Positions 1 through 6,102 of a DNA stretch of 6,886 bases are shown piece by piece. The translations under genes were made by a program, and so were the position numbers. The notes under the pieces are model-generated. The model worked only from the letters and a program-made list of their open reading frames with translations. It was not told the DNA's origin and did not search any database. The stretch is taken from the NCBI GenBank assembly GCA_025997195.1, contig BNUG01000082.1, forward strand, positions 1 to 6,886. The letters run 5' to 3'. The stretch's first letter is position 1; each line of letters opens with the position of its first letter. Source of the DNA: Clostridia bacterium. Lineage in GTDB: Bacteria > Bacillota > Clostridia > Peptostreptococcales > Anaerovoracaceae.

Positions 1-12
1 TCTTGTTACATT

Positions 13-35
13 TGTATTACATTCTATGTAATACA
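13..35. repeat. perfect 10-bp inverted repeat, possible operator
   Basis: TGTATTACAT at 13-22 and ATGTAATACA at 26-35 are exact reverse complements separated by TCT. A weak promoter candidate overlaps it (TTGTTA 3-8, 16 bp, TATGTA 25-30, reading right). It could be an autoregulatory site for the antitoxin-toxin pair that starts at 196, or serve a gene left of the window. There is no T-rich tail on either strand that would make it a typical terminator. Confidence 0.5.
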
Positions 36-180
36 TTTTACCACAAATTAACCACGAAATCAGGCGGCTTTCGTAATGTCTTTAAATTGTCAAGAGGTTA
101 TGACTGAAAATTGATGCGTTTGTCCTGCGGGGTTACAGGAATGCCTTTTCCGAAAAAGGTAATGATGATAGAATACAGAT
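36..180. other. non-coding leader region before the toxin-antitoxin pair
   Basis: No ORF with a ribosome binding site is visible on either strand. A small hairpin (CCTTTT 144-149, loop CCGA, AAAAGG 154-159) lies 36 bp before the antitoxin start and has no T-run after it. TAGAAT at 169-174 resembles a -10 box but has no good -35 and would place the transcript start on top of the ribosome binding site. No convincing promoter was found. Confidence 0.4.
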
Positions 181-195
181 AAGGAGGTGCTGCCG

Positions 196-408
196 ATGGT
201 ACAGGTATCCACATTGGAATTTGAGTCTGATCCGAAGAAGTATTATTCTATGGTTTCACGTCAGGACGTTGCAATCGTTTCAGACGGCAAGAAGATTGCC
301 ATACTGACGTCTCCGGCAAAGAGGCGTAGTGCGCTTGATGAACTCGTAGGGGTCATCCCCGACGAAGACTACGACATCAAAGCGATACGACGCGAAAGAC
401 ATAAATAG
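196..408 (+). CDS. Phd/YefM-like type II antitoxin
   Basis: A 70-residue protein with the Phd/YefM pattern: an N-terminal segment (VQVSTLEFESDPKKYYSMV) that would form the DNA-binding dimer fold, then 'DVAIVSDGKKIAILTSP', where a strand-turn-strand ends in the typical hydrophobic-LTSP stretch. It ends in a charged tail (ALDELVGVIP...KAIRRERHK) of the kind that wraps the toxin. Family members neutralise a partner toxin and repress their own promoter. The start at ATG 196 is chosen because AAGGAGGT at 181-188 sits 7 bp upstream; a GTG at 187 overlaps that site and is unlikely. The stop at 406-408 is one base before the PIN toxin ATG, so the two should be translationally coupled. The PIN partner supports the call; the exact subfamily cannot be settled by eye. 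Confidence 0.87.
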   Translation: MVQVSTLEFESDPKKYYSMVSRQDVAIVSDGKKIAILTSPAKRRSALDELVGVIPDEDYDIKAIRRERHK

Positions 409-409
409 T

Positions 410-838
410 ATGAAGGTTGTATTCGATTCAAACATAGCCATCAATGTATACGCGAATCAAGGAGATTTGGCACCGGCGAGTTTGGCTGCGCTGAAACTCG
501 CGGAGTCGGGCGAGGTTGATGGCTATATCAATGCAAATAGTATTACCGACATTTACTATATTCTTAAGCGAAATATTGAAGACGAGAAAAAAGTCAGGGT
601 ATTGCTGAAAACATTGATTGCTTTCGTAACGGTAGTTGATGTGACATCCGCAGATGTTGACGCCGCTTTTGAATTGAAATTTGAAGATTACGAAGATGCG
701 CTGTTAGCACAATGTTCGAAGAGAATCGGTGCGGGATATATCGTGACAAGGAATATGCCTGATTTCCGTAAATCTCCGGTTCAAGCAATCACGCCGGAGA
801 ATTTCATCAGAAAATTCATAGAAGAAAATAAAAAGTAA
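410..838 (+). CDS. PIN-domain ribonuclease toxin
   Basis: A 142-residue PIN-domain protein and probable toxin of the preceding antitoxin. PIN toxins are Mg2+/Mn2+-dependent endoribonucleases that usually cut tRNA, rRNA or mRNA. Visible signatures are the N-terminal acidic residue in 'VVFDSNIAINVY' (D6), an acidic position in 'SITDIYYILKR' (D47), the pair in 'FEDYEDALLAQCSKR' (D93, D96), and the C-terminal 'YIVTRNMPDFRKS' (D118), the usual T-R/D-N-x-x-D-F ending. Length fits the family. The second acidic position is D where many PIN toxins have E, which should still bind metal. It lies one base after the antitoxin stop and converges on the WYL gene with 34 bp between stops. No clear terminator is visible in that gap. 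The RNA target cannot be read from the sequence. Confidence 0.9.
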   Translation: MKVVFDSNIAINVYANQGDLAPASLAALKLAESGEVDGYINANSITDIYYILKRNIEDEKKVRVLLKTLIAFVTVVDVTSADVDAAFELKFEDYEDALLAQCSKRIGAGYIVTRNMPDFRKSPVQAITPENFIRKFIEENKK

Positions 839-872
839 ACGGAATCTGTTAGCTGATTTTGTATTCAAACAC

Positions 873-1916
873 TCAATACTGTGCCAACGAGGCGGTGAGG
901 GCTCCGCGCACGCTGTCTCGTAAGGACTTGGGGGTGAGGATTTCCACGTATGGCCCGTATTGCAATGCCCAGTACAGCATCGCCTGCTCATTGACGATAA
1001 CGGAGACTTCTATGCGGCGGTCGCCAAGTTCTGTGACGGCGACGCCCGTTCCGAACCAGTCGATGATGCTGTCCATTTGGTTTTCCGTCGTGCGGAAAGT
1101 TACGCGCACGCTTTCGCCGGAATACATGTAGATGTGCTCGGCCATGTGCTTTGGCAGGTCGAGGCGATTCTTGCCGATTACCTTTCGTAAAGGCTTCGCA
1201 GGCTTGTCTTCCAGGATTCGAAGTTGTTTGATTCTGTCAACTCTGTAGTTTGACAAGCCTTCTTTGCCGTCTAAGTTCCCGATGAGATAGTAGTAACCGT
1301 TTGTCGCCGCCATTTGGTAGGGGTTCATCATGTATTCGATCGGATCGCCGTTTCGGTCGGTTTTGATACGCTGTTTTTTGTTTGTTCCATACTGCGTATA
1401 GTTGAAGACGACCTGCTTTCCTCTACTGATCGCCTTGTCGAGAAGAGCAGTCGAGTAGAAAATTTGAGAGTCGTGAGGAACGTTTTCCTGTACGCAATGG
1501 ATGTGTTTGACATGGGATTCAAAGTATTTACTACTCTGGTCGGCAAGTTTGCGGAGCAAGTCCTGACGCTGTTTTTGCGGGATGTGTTTCGAAAAGAGCA
1601 AGCTGTCAATCAAATGCCGGAGTTCGCCTTCCTCAAAGGTATGGTCGATGTACCAGTCTTTCAGGATCGGTTCCTCCTCTCCGCTCTTTGATTTTCGTGT
1701 AGTGCTATCATCATAATTTATTTCGTATCCGGCTTCGATCAGATCCACGAGATTGCGCTTGACGGCCTTGCGGTCTAAGGTGAGATTGTGTTCGGACTTG
1801 AGCAGATCCACGATGTTTTGCTGCGACAATTTGTGGTCTTCATCGGAAAAGCGATTCAGAATATCCAGGATAAAAATAATGGAAAGTTTCTTCGAATGGA
1901 CTGTGTATGCGGACAT
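873..1916 (-). CDS. WYL-domain helix-turn-helix transcriptional regulator
   Basis: A 347-residue regulator with the classic HTH-WYL-WCX layout. Residues about 10-70 form a winged helix-turn-helix ('LSQQNIVDLLKSEHN', 'DRKAVKRNLVDLIEAG'). Residues about 155-235 are the WYL domain, with the core 'NPYQMAATNGYYYLIGNLDG' (Y208-Y210 at the W-Y-L position) and 'LSNYRVDRIKQLRIL', the conserved basic pocket strand. Residues about 258-345 are the WYL C-terminal extension ('VRVTFRTTENQMDSIIDWF', 'YGPYVEILTPKSLRDSV'). WYL proteins sense ligands or nucleic acid and commonly control defence, DNA-damage or RNA-related genes. The start is supported by GGAGGAG seven bases upstream (1924-1930 on the + strand). 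It is divergent from the rtcB operon, so it probably regulates that operon and itself; this is inferred from position only. Confidence 0.94.
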   Translation of the reverse strand: MSAYTVHSKKLSIIFILDILNRFSDEDHKLSQQNIVDLLKSEHNLTLDRKAVKRNLVDLIEAGYEINYDDSTTRKSKSGEEEPILKDWYIDHTFEEGELRHLIDSLLFSKHIPQKQRQDLLRKLADQSSKYFESHVKHIHCVQENVPHDSQIFYSTALLDKAISRGKQVVFNYTQYGTNKKQRIKTDRNGDPIEYMMNPYQMAATNGYYYLIGNLDGKEGLSNYRVDRIKQLRILEDKPAKPLRKVIGKNRLDLPKHMAEHIYMYSGESVRVTFRTTENQMDSIIDWFGTGVAVTELGDRRIEVSVIVNEQAMLYWALQYGPYVEILTPKSLRDSVRGALTASLAQY

Positions 1917-1942
1917 GACTAAACTCCTCCCTCATTGTTTTG

Positions 1943-1948
1943 AGTATA
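1943..1948 (-). promoter_or_regulatory. -10 element of the WYL regulator gene, within a TGAG-N5-CTCA dyad
   Basis: On the minus strand TATACT (1943-1948) is a good -10 match 27 bp before the start codon. The -35 is poor: GGACA-like sequence is about 20 bp upstream and no TTGACA is present. The box lies inside TGAGTATACCTCA (1941-1953), whose outer four bases on each side are inverted, so it could be a small operator half of the divergent region. Confidence 0.4.
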
Positions 1949-1978
1949 CCTCATTTTCGCAAGGCGTGTGTCCTGTTT

Positions 1979-2008
1979 TTGCACCATCGGTAATGGTATT
2001 TGTTATAT
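1979..2008 (+). promoter_or_regulatory. candidate promoter of the rtcB operon
   Basis: TTGCAC (1979-1984), an 18-bp spacer and TTATAT (2003-2008) form a plausible sigma-A promoter in the gap between the divergent WYL gene and the operon. Transcription would begin near 2014-2016, only a few bases before ATG 2019. If this promoter is real, a near-leaderless message or a downstream start such as ATG 2052 is implied. Matches are moderate. Confidence 0.35.
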
Positions 2009-2018
2009 ACGGATTATC

Positions 2019-3035
2019 ATGGAGATGAAGCGTAAGGATACTGCTGAAGCGATGAGCAATATGACTGAGATGATAAAAGAACATTTGGTGTGTGACATTT
2101 TGGAAGCCGCACTGCCTTTTATGGAATCGGAAGAAATGCGGGAATGTCTGCGCAGGAACGCCGATCCCAAAAGGGTGAGAGGCTATATAGATATTATCAT
2201 GGCTTCAAGAGCCTCTCTCAACCGAAAGGCCGAGGCTCTGAAAACGATTGCGGATTCGTTCAATAAGCTCAGGGAAATCATGGGAGGGGATTTGGGGAAA
2301 GAATCTCCCGGTGAAATGGCTGTAGCGTGTGAATTTGCACTTGAAGAAGCGCATAAAGAAGAGAGAGATGCGGTTTTTTTATTGACGGAACACTGGCGGC
2401 CGGATGTAAGCGACTGGTGGGATGTAATTCCTTTTTCTTCTTTTGCGGCGGCAGAACAACGGATTGCTGTGCAAAGAACAAAATTGGGTGAGACGGTTTC
2501 GAATATTGAAGAAAAAGTATGGTTTATTATAGGGAAATGGATGCCTGAACCCGATGGAAGCATGCGCCAAAAAATGACATGGATTCTAAACACAGACGGT
2601 GATATCTGGTTTGCTGAAATACAGGATAGTGATGACAAGGATTTCTTTCCCGCTGTCAATCATCCCATATCTTTTCAAGCCGGTGATATCATTACGATTG
2701 ATTGCAGTCCTTTTGTCGCTCCGCTTCATGCGGTGTTGTCTGTTTCAGATCAAGATGGAAATGGAACCTGCTATGACTGGTGCGTATATAATGATGAAAA
2801 AGATGGTTCTCTCCGTATGGACGATTTACAGTTTGGTATATTCAATGGGTGGGCGCCGGTTCCTGCGTTGCTTCGCGTGTCACGGCATGAGGGGCCGTTA
2901 CCTTCTAAGGAAGCAGTTTTGCAAGAAATCAGCGAAGCGCTGAAGATCGACTCGTCACTCGCTGAAAAACTCATGGATGATAAATTATGGAGTTATGGGA
3001 AAATAACATGGAAGGCAGGAAAGTATGGAGACTGA
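2019..3035 (+). CDS. uncharacterised protein, first gene of the rtcB operon
   Basis: I do not recognise the family. The 338-residue product is soluble-looking, with no signal peptide or membrane segment. Residues 1-125 look mostly helical and charged (MIKEHLVCDILEAALPF; RKAEALKTIADSFNKLREIM). Residues about 125-290 are rich in tryptophan and beta-type sequence (WRPDVSDWWDVIPF, KVWFIIGKWMPEPDG, GDIITIDCSPFVAPLHAVL). Residues about 293-338 form a helical tail (PSKEAVLQEISEALKIDSSL). The start is uncertain: GTG 1968 gives a Cys-rich extension that looks unnatural; ATG 2019 and 2025 lack a spaced ribosome site; ATG 2052 has AAGGA 13 bases upstream. The 3' end overlaps rtcB by 11 bp, indicating co-translation. 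It may be a partner or substrate adaptor for RtcB, but nothing in the sequence proves this. Confidence 0.8.
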   Translation: MEMKRKDTAEAMSNMTEMIKEHLVCDILEAALPFMESEEMRECLRRNADPKRVRGYIDIIMASRASLNRKAEALKTIADSFNKLREIMGGDLGKESPGEMAVACEFALEEAHKEERDAVFLLTEHWRPDVSDWWDVIPFSSFAAAEQRIAVQRTKLGETVSNIEEKVWFIIGKWMPEPDGSMRQKMTWILNTDGDIWFAEIQDSDDKDFFPAVNHPISFQAGDIITIDCSPFVAPLHAVLSVSDQDGNGTCYDWCVYNDEKDGSLRMDDLQFGIFNGWAPVPALLRVSRHEGPLPSKEAVLQEISEALKIDSSLAEKLMDDKLWSYGKITWKAGKYGD

Positions 3036-4242
3036 GAAAGACGGAAAAAAAGAAAAGAAAGAGATGCTGAACAATCCTTTACGGATCTGCGGTGAGTATG
3101 CTGAGGCTGTTGTGTTTGCGGACGAGATTGAACCGAGCGCATTCGGGCAAATACAGAAACTTTGTGACATGGAATCCTCGGCGGGATCCACGATCCGCAT
3201 CATGCCCGACGTCCATGCCGGCGCCGGAAGTGTGATCGGATTGACCATGACCATATCGAATAAGGTGATTCCAAACCTTGTCGGAGTAGATATCGGTTGC
3301 GGGATGGAAACGGTGATACTTGCGCAGAAGCGGATCGATCTTCCGAAATTCGATAGCCTGATTCAAAATATCGTGCCGGCAGGAATGGAAGTACGGGGCA
3401 GGGCACACAAGTATGCGGAACAGGTTCCGCTTGAAGAACTCCGATGCCTGTCACATGTAAATCAGGAACGAGGTTTGCTCAGTATCGGCACGCTTGGCGG
3501 AGGGAATCATTTTATTGAGCTCGACAAGGACGAAGAAGACAACCTGTATCTTGTCGTACACTCCGGCAGCCGGAACATCGGCCTTCAGGTGGCGCAGTAT
3601 TACCAGGAGGCCGGGTTCAGGGAATTAAAAGAAGCGAGCGATATAGCAGAAGAAAATCGTAGAGAGGCCGGCGGTATTCCATATGAATTGGCGTATCTGA
3701 CCGGAGCCTTGTTGGATGACTATCTGCACGATATGGCGATCATGCAGCAGTACGCCGGGATCAACCGAAAGGCCATCACGGATGAAATCCTCTCCGGGAT
3801 GAAACTCCGCGAAGTTGATCGTTTCACGACCATTCACAACTATATCGACACCGGCGAAATGATGATCCGCAAGGGTTCGGTGTCAGCAAAGCAGGGCGAG
3901 CGCATTCTGATCCCGCTGAATATGCGGGATGGCAGCCTGATTTGTACCGGTCTCGGTAATCAGGATTGGAACTGCAGTGCCCCGCATGGTGCCGGACGGC
4001 TGATGAGCCGTAACGATGCAAAGCGAAGTTTTACGCTGTCCGATTTCAAAAAAGAAATGGCCGGCGTCTACACATCAAGCGTGAATGCAGGCACATTAGA
4101 TGAATGCCCGATGGCATACAAAGCCCCGGACGCCGTTGTGCATTGGATATCCCAAACGGCTGCGATCGACAAGATCATCAAGCCTATCTACAACTTCAAA
4201 GCCGGTGAAACTGTAGTGCGTCGGGGCAAAAGCAAACGATAA
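3025..4242 (+). CDS. rtcB: RNA-splicing ligase RtcB
   Basis: A 405-residue RtcB, close to the normal length of bacterial enzymes. RtcB joins RNA 3'-phosphate or 2',3'-cyclic phosphate ends to 5'-OH ends using GTP and Mn2+, through a guanylated histidine, in the cytoplasm. The metal and catalytic motifs are all present: 'MPDVHAGAGSVIG', 'GVDIGCGM' (D89, C92), 'GGGNHFIE' (H162), 'VVHSGSRNIG' (H179), 'FTTIHNYID' (H271) and 'APHGAGRLMSR' (H321, the expected GMP-linked histidine). The enzyme should be active. It starts at ATG 3025 with AGGA four bases upstream, overlapping the previous gene; residues 2-13 are a lysine- and glutamate-rich extension, and ATG 3064 would give a more usual N-terminus but has a weak site. 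No archease or RtcA gene is in the window. Control is probably by the divergent WYL protein. Confidence 0.97.
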   Translation: METEKDGKKEKKEMLNNPLRICGEYAEAVVFADEIEPSAFGQIQKLCDMESSAGSTIRIMPDVHAGAGSVIGLTMTISNKVIPNLVGVDIGCGMETVILAQKRIDLPKFDSLIQNIVPAGMEVRGRAHKYAEQVPLEELRCLSHVNQERGLLSIGTLGGGNHFIELDKDEEDNLYLVVHSGSRNIGLQVAQYYQEAGFRELKEASDIAEENRREAGGIPYELAYLTGALLDDYLHDMAIMQQYAGINRKAITDEILSGMKLREVDRFTTIHNYIDTGEMMIRKGSVSAKQGERILIPLNMRDGSLICTGLGNQDWNCSAPHGAGRLMSRNDAKRSFTLSDFKKEMAGVYTSSVNAGTLDECPMAYKAPDAVVHWISQTAAIDKIIKPIYNFKAGETVVRRGKSKR

Positions 4243-4254
4243 ACAGGTGAAGGA

Positions 4255-4500
4255 ATGAAATTATTAGATTTATTTGATCAGATTGATTATGACGAGACAT
4301 TTCGTATTTTGTGGGATGACATACTTGTCAATAATTATCGATATTAAAGCAGAAAGAAAATTAAGATGAGTGAGGATGAGGCTCAGGTGAGAAAAGAAAA
4401 AGCAGAAAAAACAAAAGAATCAAACACAAAATACAACAAACTGATCGAAGATCTGCTGAAAGATGAGATCAAAGAGGGAAGAGTCGTTGTTGAGGGGTGA
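4255..4500 (+). pseudogene. interrupted short gene, probable truncated copy of the downstream DUF6557-like gene
   Basis: A reading frame starts at ATG 4255, 12 bp after rtcB, with AGGTGAAGGA just before it. It runs 30 codons (MKLLDLFDQIDYDETFRIL...) to TAA at 4345-4347, and the same frame then continues to TGA 4498-4500. The continuation contains ATG 4366, which would give 44 residues (MSEDEAQVRKEK...LIEDLLKDEI), but no good ribosome site precedes it. The opening matches the downstream protein in pattern (KLLDLFDQIDY against TVRELFEKVGY), and the second part resembles its charged helix before 'AFDEFLTIP'. I infer an 81-codon N-terminal duplicate with a nonsense codon and lost C-terminus. Two separate micro-proteins, or readthrough of TAA, are alternatives. 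Sequencing error is also possible. Confidence 0.55.
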
Positions 4501-4512
4501 AAGTTCAATAGA

Positions 4513-5385
4513 ATGACTGTACGGGAATTATTTGAGAAGGTTGGTTATAAAGCGGCTTGGAAATATATCAAGGTGGCATATATCGAACCGTATTGGATGC
4601 AAGATGCTGATATTTCTGATGCCGATATACAAGAAGAGCAGGCAAAATGCAAGATTGCGTTCGATGAGTTCCTGACGATTCCGGCGGATAATCGTTATGC
4701 GCCGTATACGATCATTGTGATAAAGAGTCTTGATCTGCCTGGGGATGATGACAGTTCTGATCTGGTAGATCACTTTTCAGTCTGGTGTGCCGATGAAAAA
4801 ATGGGCATGCTTCAGTGGTTTGAAACCGTGTCGAGAGACAGGCTTGTAAACTGTGAGGTCTACCAACGCTCGATAGAGGAATACGGTGCCGCCTGTGTTG
4901 CAGGCGAAATGCTGTGGGAAGGGGTCATGTATGGCGCGACAAACAATGAAATTCGAAATGAATTTGGGGATTGTTTTTGGGTGAACGAAGATATGCCCTG
5001 CTTGTACGTCAACACACATGAGCAGTTCCATCGCATGATTATGTACGGAGAAGATCAATGGGCGATCGATCTTCCGGCTGATGCTGAAAAAGACAGCATG
5101 GAAAAATCGGAAACGCTATCGGCAAATCCCGTACCAGGAGCGGATTATTCGGAGTATAAAAACCGTGATGAGGTAACACATTTCACAAAGCATAGAGTGT
5201 TTGAAAAACATGATGCTCACAATTCTAATCGGGATTGGACGGAATTTCCGGAATTGGAGCGGGAACAAGAGTGGGACAGAAGCTGTGCAGAGATTGAAGA
5301 TTTTGACCGAAAGGAACAGAAGAGATTGCTATCCGAAACGAAGTGGGAGGCGTTGCTGAAAGAAAAAGGGATTTGGCATCGGTGA
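4513..5385 (+). CDS. uncharacterised protein, probable DUF6557 family, last gene of the rtcB operon
   Basis: A 290-residue protein of unknown function. Residues 1-155 match my recollection of DUF6557: 'MTVRELFEKVGYKAAWKYI', then a helix ending 'IAFDEFLTIP' (about 48-57), a strand 'YTIIVIKSL' and, near 125-150, 'AGEMLWEGVMYGATNNEI', the pattern A-E-hydrophobic-W-E-hydrophobic-x-x-G-x-x-x-x-x-I typical of that group. Assignment is from memory and needs a profile search. Residues about 190-290 are a highly charged, low-hydrophobicity tail (ELEREQEWDRS, DFDRKEQKRLL) that goes beyond the core and may be a separate interaction segment. It begins 12 bp after the broken gene, preceded by GAGGGGTGA at 4492-4500, a somewhat distant ribosome site. 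It is likely co-transcribed with rtcB. Confidence 0.7.
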   Translation: MTVRELFEKVGYKAAWKYIKVAYIEPYWMQDADISDADIQEEQAKCKIAFDEFLTIPADNRYAPYTIIVIKSLDLPGDDDSSDLVDHFSVWCADEKMGMLQWFETVSRDRLVNCEVYQRSIEEYGAACVAGEMLWEGVMYGATNNEIRNEFGDCFWVNEDMPCLYVNTHEQFHRMIMYGEDQWAIDLPADAEKDSMEKSETLSANPVPGADYSEYKNRDEVTHFTKHRVFEKHDAHNSNRDWTEFPELEREQEWDRSCAEIEDFDRKEQKRLLSETKWEALLKEKGIWHR

Positions 5386-5423
5386 AATCCTAAAGATCTT
5401 GGGGTTGATTCTGCCTGCGCCAT

Positions 5424-5469
5424 GAGAAGTATGTGGTAGTCGCTTCGGAGATTCTCTTATTTTGTTTTC
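5424..5469 (+). terminator. weak candidate terminator of the rtcB operon
   Basis: GAGAA (5424-5428) and TTCTC (5452-5456) can pair, followed directly by a T-rich stretch (TTATTTTGTTTTC, 5457-5469). The stem is only 5 bp and the loop is long with poor internal pairing, so this is at best a weak intrinsic terminator between the convergent operon end and hicB. Confidence 0.25.
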
Positions 5470-5480
5470 ATTATCTTGCA

Positions 5481-5870
5481 CTATCCTTGGAGTTGAGCAG
5501 CAAGCGCATCCTGCAAGACTTTTGAAAAATTGATCCCTTTTTCGGATGCCATCTCATCCATCCACTGTGGAATCGAGAGCGTTTTTTTGACGGCCTTGCC
5601 ATTCTTTAGTTTGCGGTAAACGATCGTATCGCAATGTACGAGCGTGGAGAACTCCCCGTTTTTTAATACGAGCGTGTCCAACGGCGACGGATCGGGAACA
5701 GTCTTCCCGGAAACTTCTATATCGTATAGTCTGCTTGCAAGTATATCCTCTGCCATTTCAATACCGTCAACCAGATCATCGCCGCAGGTATAGCATGATT
5801 CGATATCGGGGAAATCAATGGAGAATCCCGTCTCTTCAGGTGTAAAAACCGCAGGGTATACGTATTTCAT
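5481..5870 (-). CDS. hicB: HicB antitoxin with C-terminal ribbon-helix-helix
   Basis: A 129-residue HicB. The N-terminal half is the partial RNase-H-like HicB fold, with the usual opening 'YPAVFTPEETGFSIDFPDI' followed by the cysteine pair and 'DGIEMAEDILASRL'. Residues 94-127 form a ribbon-helix-helix DNA-binding domain ('AVKKTLSIPQWMDEMASEKG' then 'INFSKVLQDALAAQL'), so this is the RHH class of HicB rather than the HTH class. It should block HicA and repress the operon at the four-site operator upstream of hicA. Translation starts at ATG with AAAGGAG six bases upstream (5877-5883 on the + strand), 25 bp after the hicA stop. One extra TACGTA (5859-5864) overlaps its first codons and may be chance. 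Confidence 0.95.
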   Translation of the reverse strand: MKYVYPAVFTPEETGFSIDFPDIESCYTCGDDLVDGIEMAEDILASRLYDIEVSGKTVPDPSPLDTLVLKNGEFSTLVHCDTIVYRKLKNGKAVKKTLSIPQWMDEMASEKGINFSKVLQDALAAQLQG

Positions 5871-5895
5871 AATATGCTCCTTTCAATCAGTGCGG

Positions 5896-6078
5896 TCATT
5901 TCAAACCAGCGTCTTTGAGTATCTTGTCTAAAGTTCCTACCGGGATATCTTCTTTGTGTCTTGCGACCGGAAAGGACTTGTTTGTGATCGGGCTGTGATA
6001 ATAGTCATGTCTCGTTCTGTGTTCCTCAAACTCGATCCCATTCTCTTTGAACAGCTTTAGCAATTCACTCGTTTTCAC
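5896..6078 (-). CDS. hicA: HicA mRNA interferase toxin
   Basis: A 60-residue HicA, a double-stranded-RNA-binding-like fold that cleaves mRNA independently of ribosomal codon choice. Family marks are 'MKTSELLKLFKENGIEF', the catalytic histidine region 'HRTRHDYYHSP' (H24 the likely catalytic residue, replacing the commoner G-S-H-H context), 'FPVARHKEDIPVGTL' and the closing 'DKILKDAGLK'. Full length, so it is probably active. The start is GTG (6076-6078), fixed by CCTCCT at 6085-6090 (AGGAGG on the coding strand) six bases away; no in-frame ATG fits. It is first in the toxin-then-antitoxin order usual for hicAB and is read from the consensus promoter at 6103-6131. Confidence 0.95.
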   Translation of the reverse strand: MKTSELLKLFKENGIEFEEHRTRHDYYHSPITNKSFPVARHKEDIPVGTLDKILKDAGLK

Positions 6079-6084
6079 ACCGAT

Positions 6085-6090
6085 CCTCCT
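6085..6090 (-). promoter_or_regulatory. ribosome binding site that fixes the hicA GTG start
   Basis: AGGAGG on the minus strand, six bases before GTG at 6076-6078. It is a perfect Shine-Dalgarno core and is the reason a GTG start is preferred. Confidence 0.85.
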
Positions 6091-6102
6091 GTTTATGTGA
6101 TA

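Noticed and set aside
88..93. TTGACA on the minus strand
   Set aside because: No -10 box at 16-19 bp on that strand, so a leftward promoter is unsupported.
144..159. Hairpin CCTTTT-CCGA-AAAAGG as a terminator
   Set aside because: Short AT-rich stem with no following T-run on the + strand; at most a minor leader structure.
839..872. Terminator between the PIN toxin and the WYL gene
   Set aside because: Only a 4-bp AATC/GATT stem can be formed; no convincing terminator for either strand.
1314..1691. 125-codon open frame on the + strand
   Set aside because: It lies wholly inside the WYL gene on the opposite strand, has no ribosome site and no family-like sequence; it is a codon-bias shadow.
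2013..2202. 10-bp direct repeat ATTATCATGG at 2013-2022 and 2193-2202
   Set aside because: Two copies only, one at a start region and one inside a gene, with no flanking similarity.
2177..2217. Inverted repeat GAGAGGCT ... AGCCTCTC with a 25-bp loop
   Set aside because: Inside the coding frame of the unknown gene, without a T-run or spacing expected of an operator; likely chance.
2183..2659. 158-codon open frame on the - strand
   Set aside because: Antisense to the unknown operon gene, with low-complexity serine-rich translation and no start signals.
3079..3454. Overlapping minus-strand frames of 84-109 codons
   Set aside because: Antisense to rtcB, whose frame is certain from its motifs.
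4243..4512. tRNA or Y-RNA-like gene next to rtcB
   Set aside because: RNA genes can sit beside rtcB, but this stretch reads as one interrupted protein frame and shows no cloverleaf or tRNA-like ending.
5859..5864. Fifth TACGTA site at the hicB start codon
   Set aside because: A single 6-bp palindrome is expected about once or twice by chance in a window this size; it has no partner at 10 bp.
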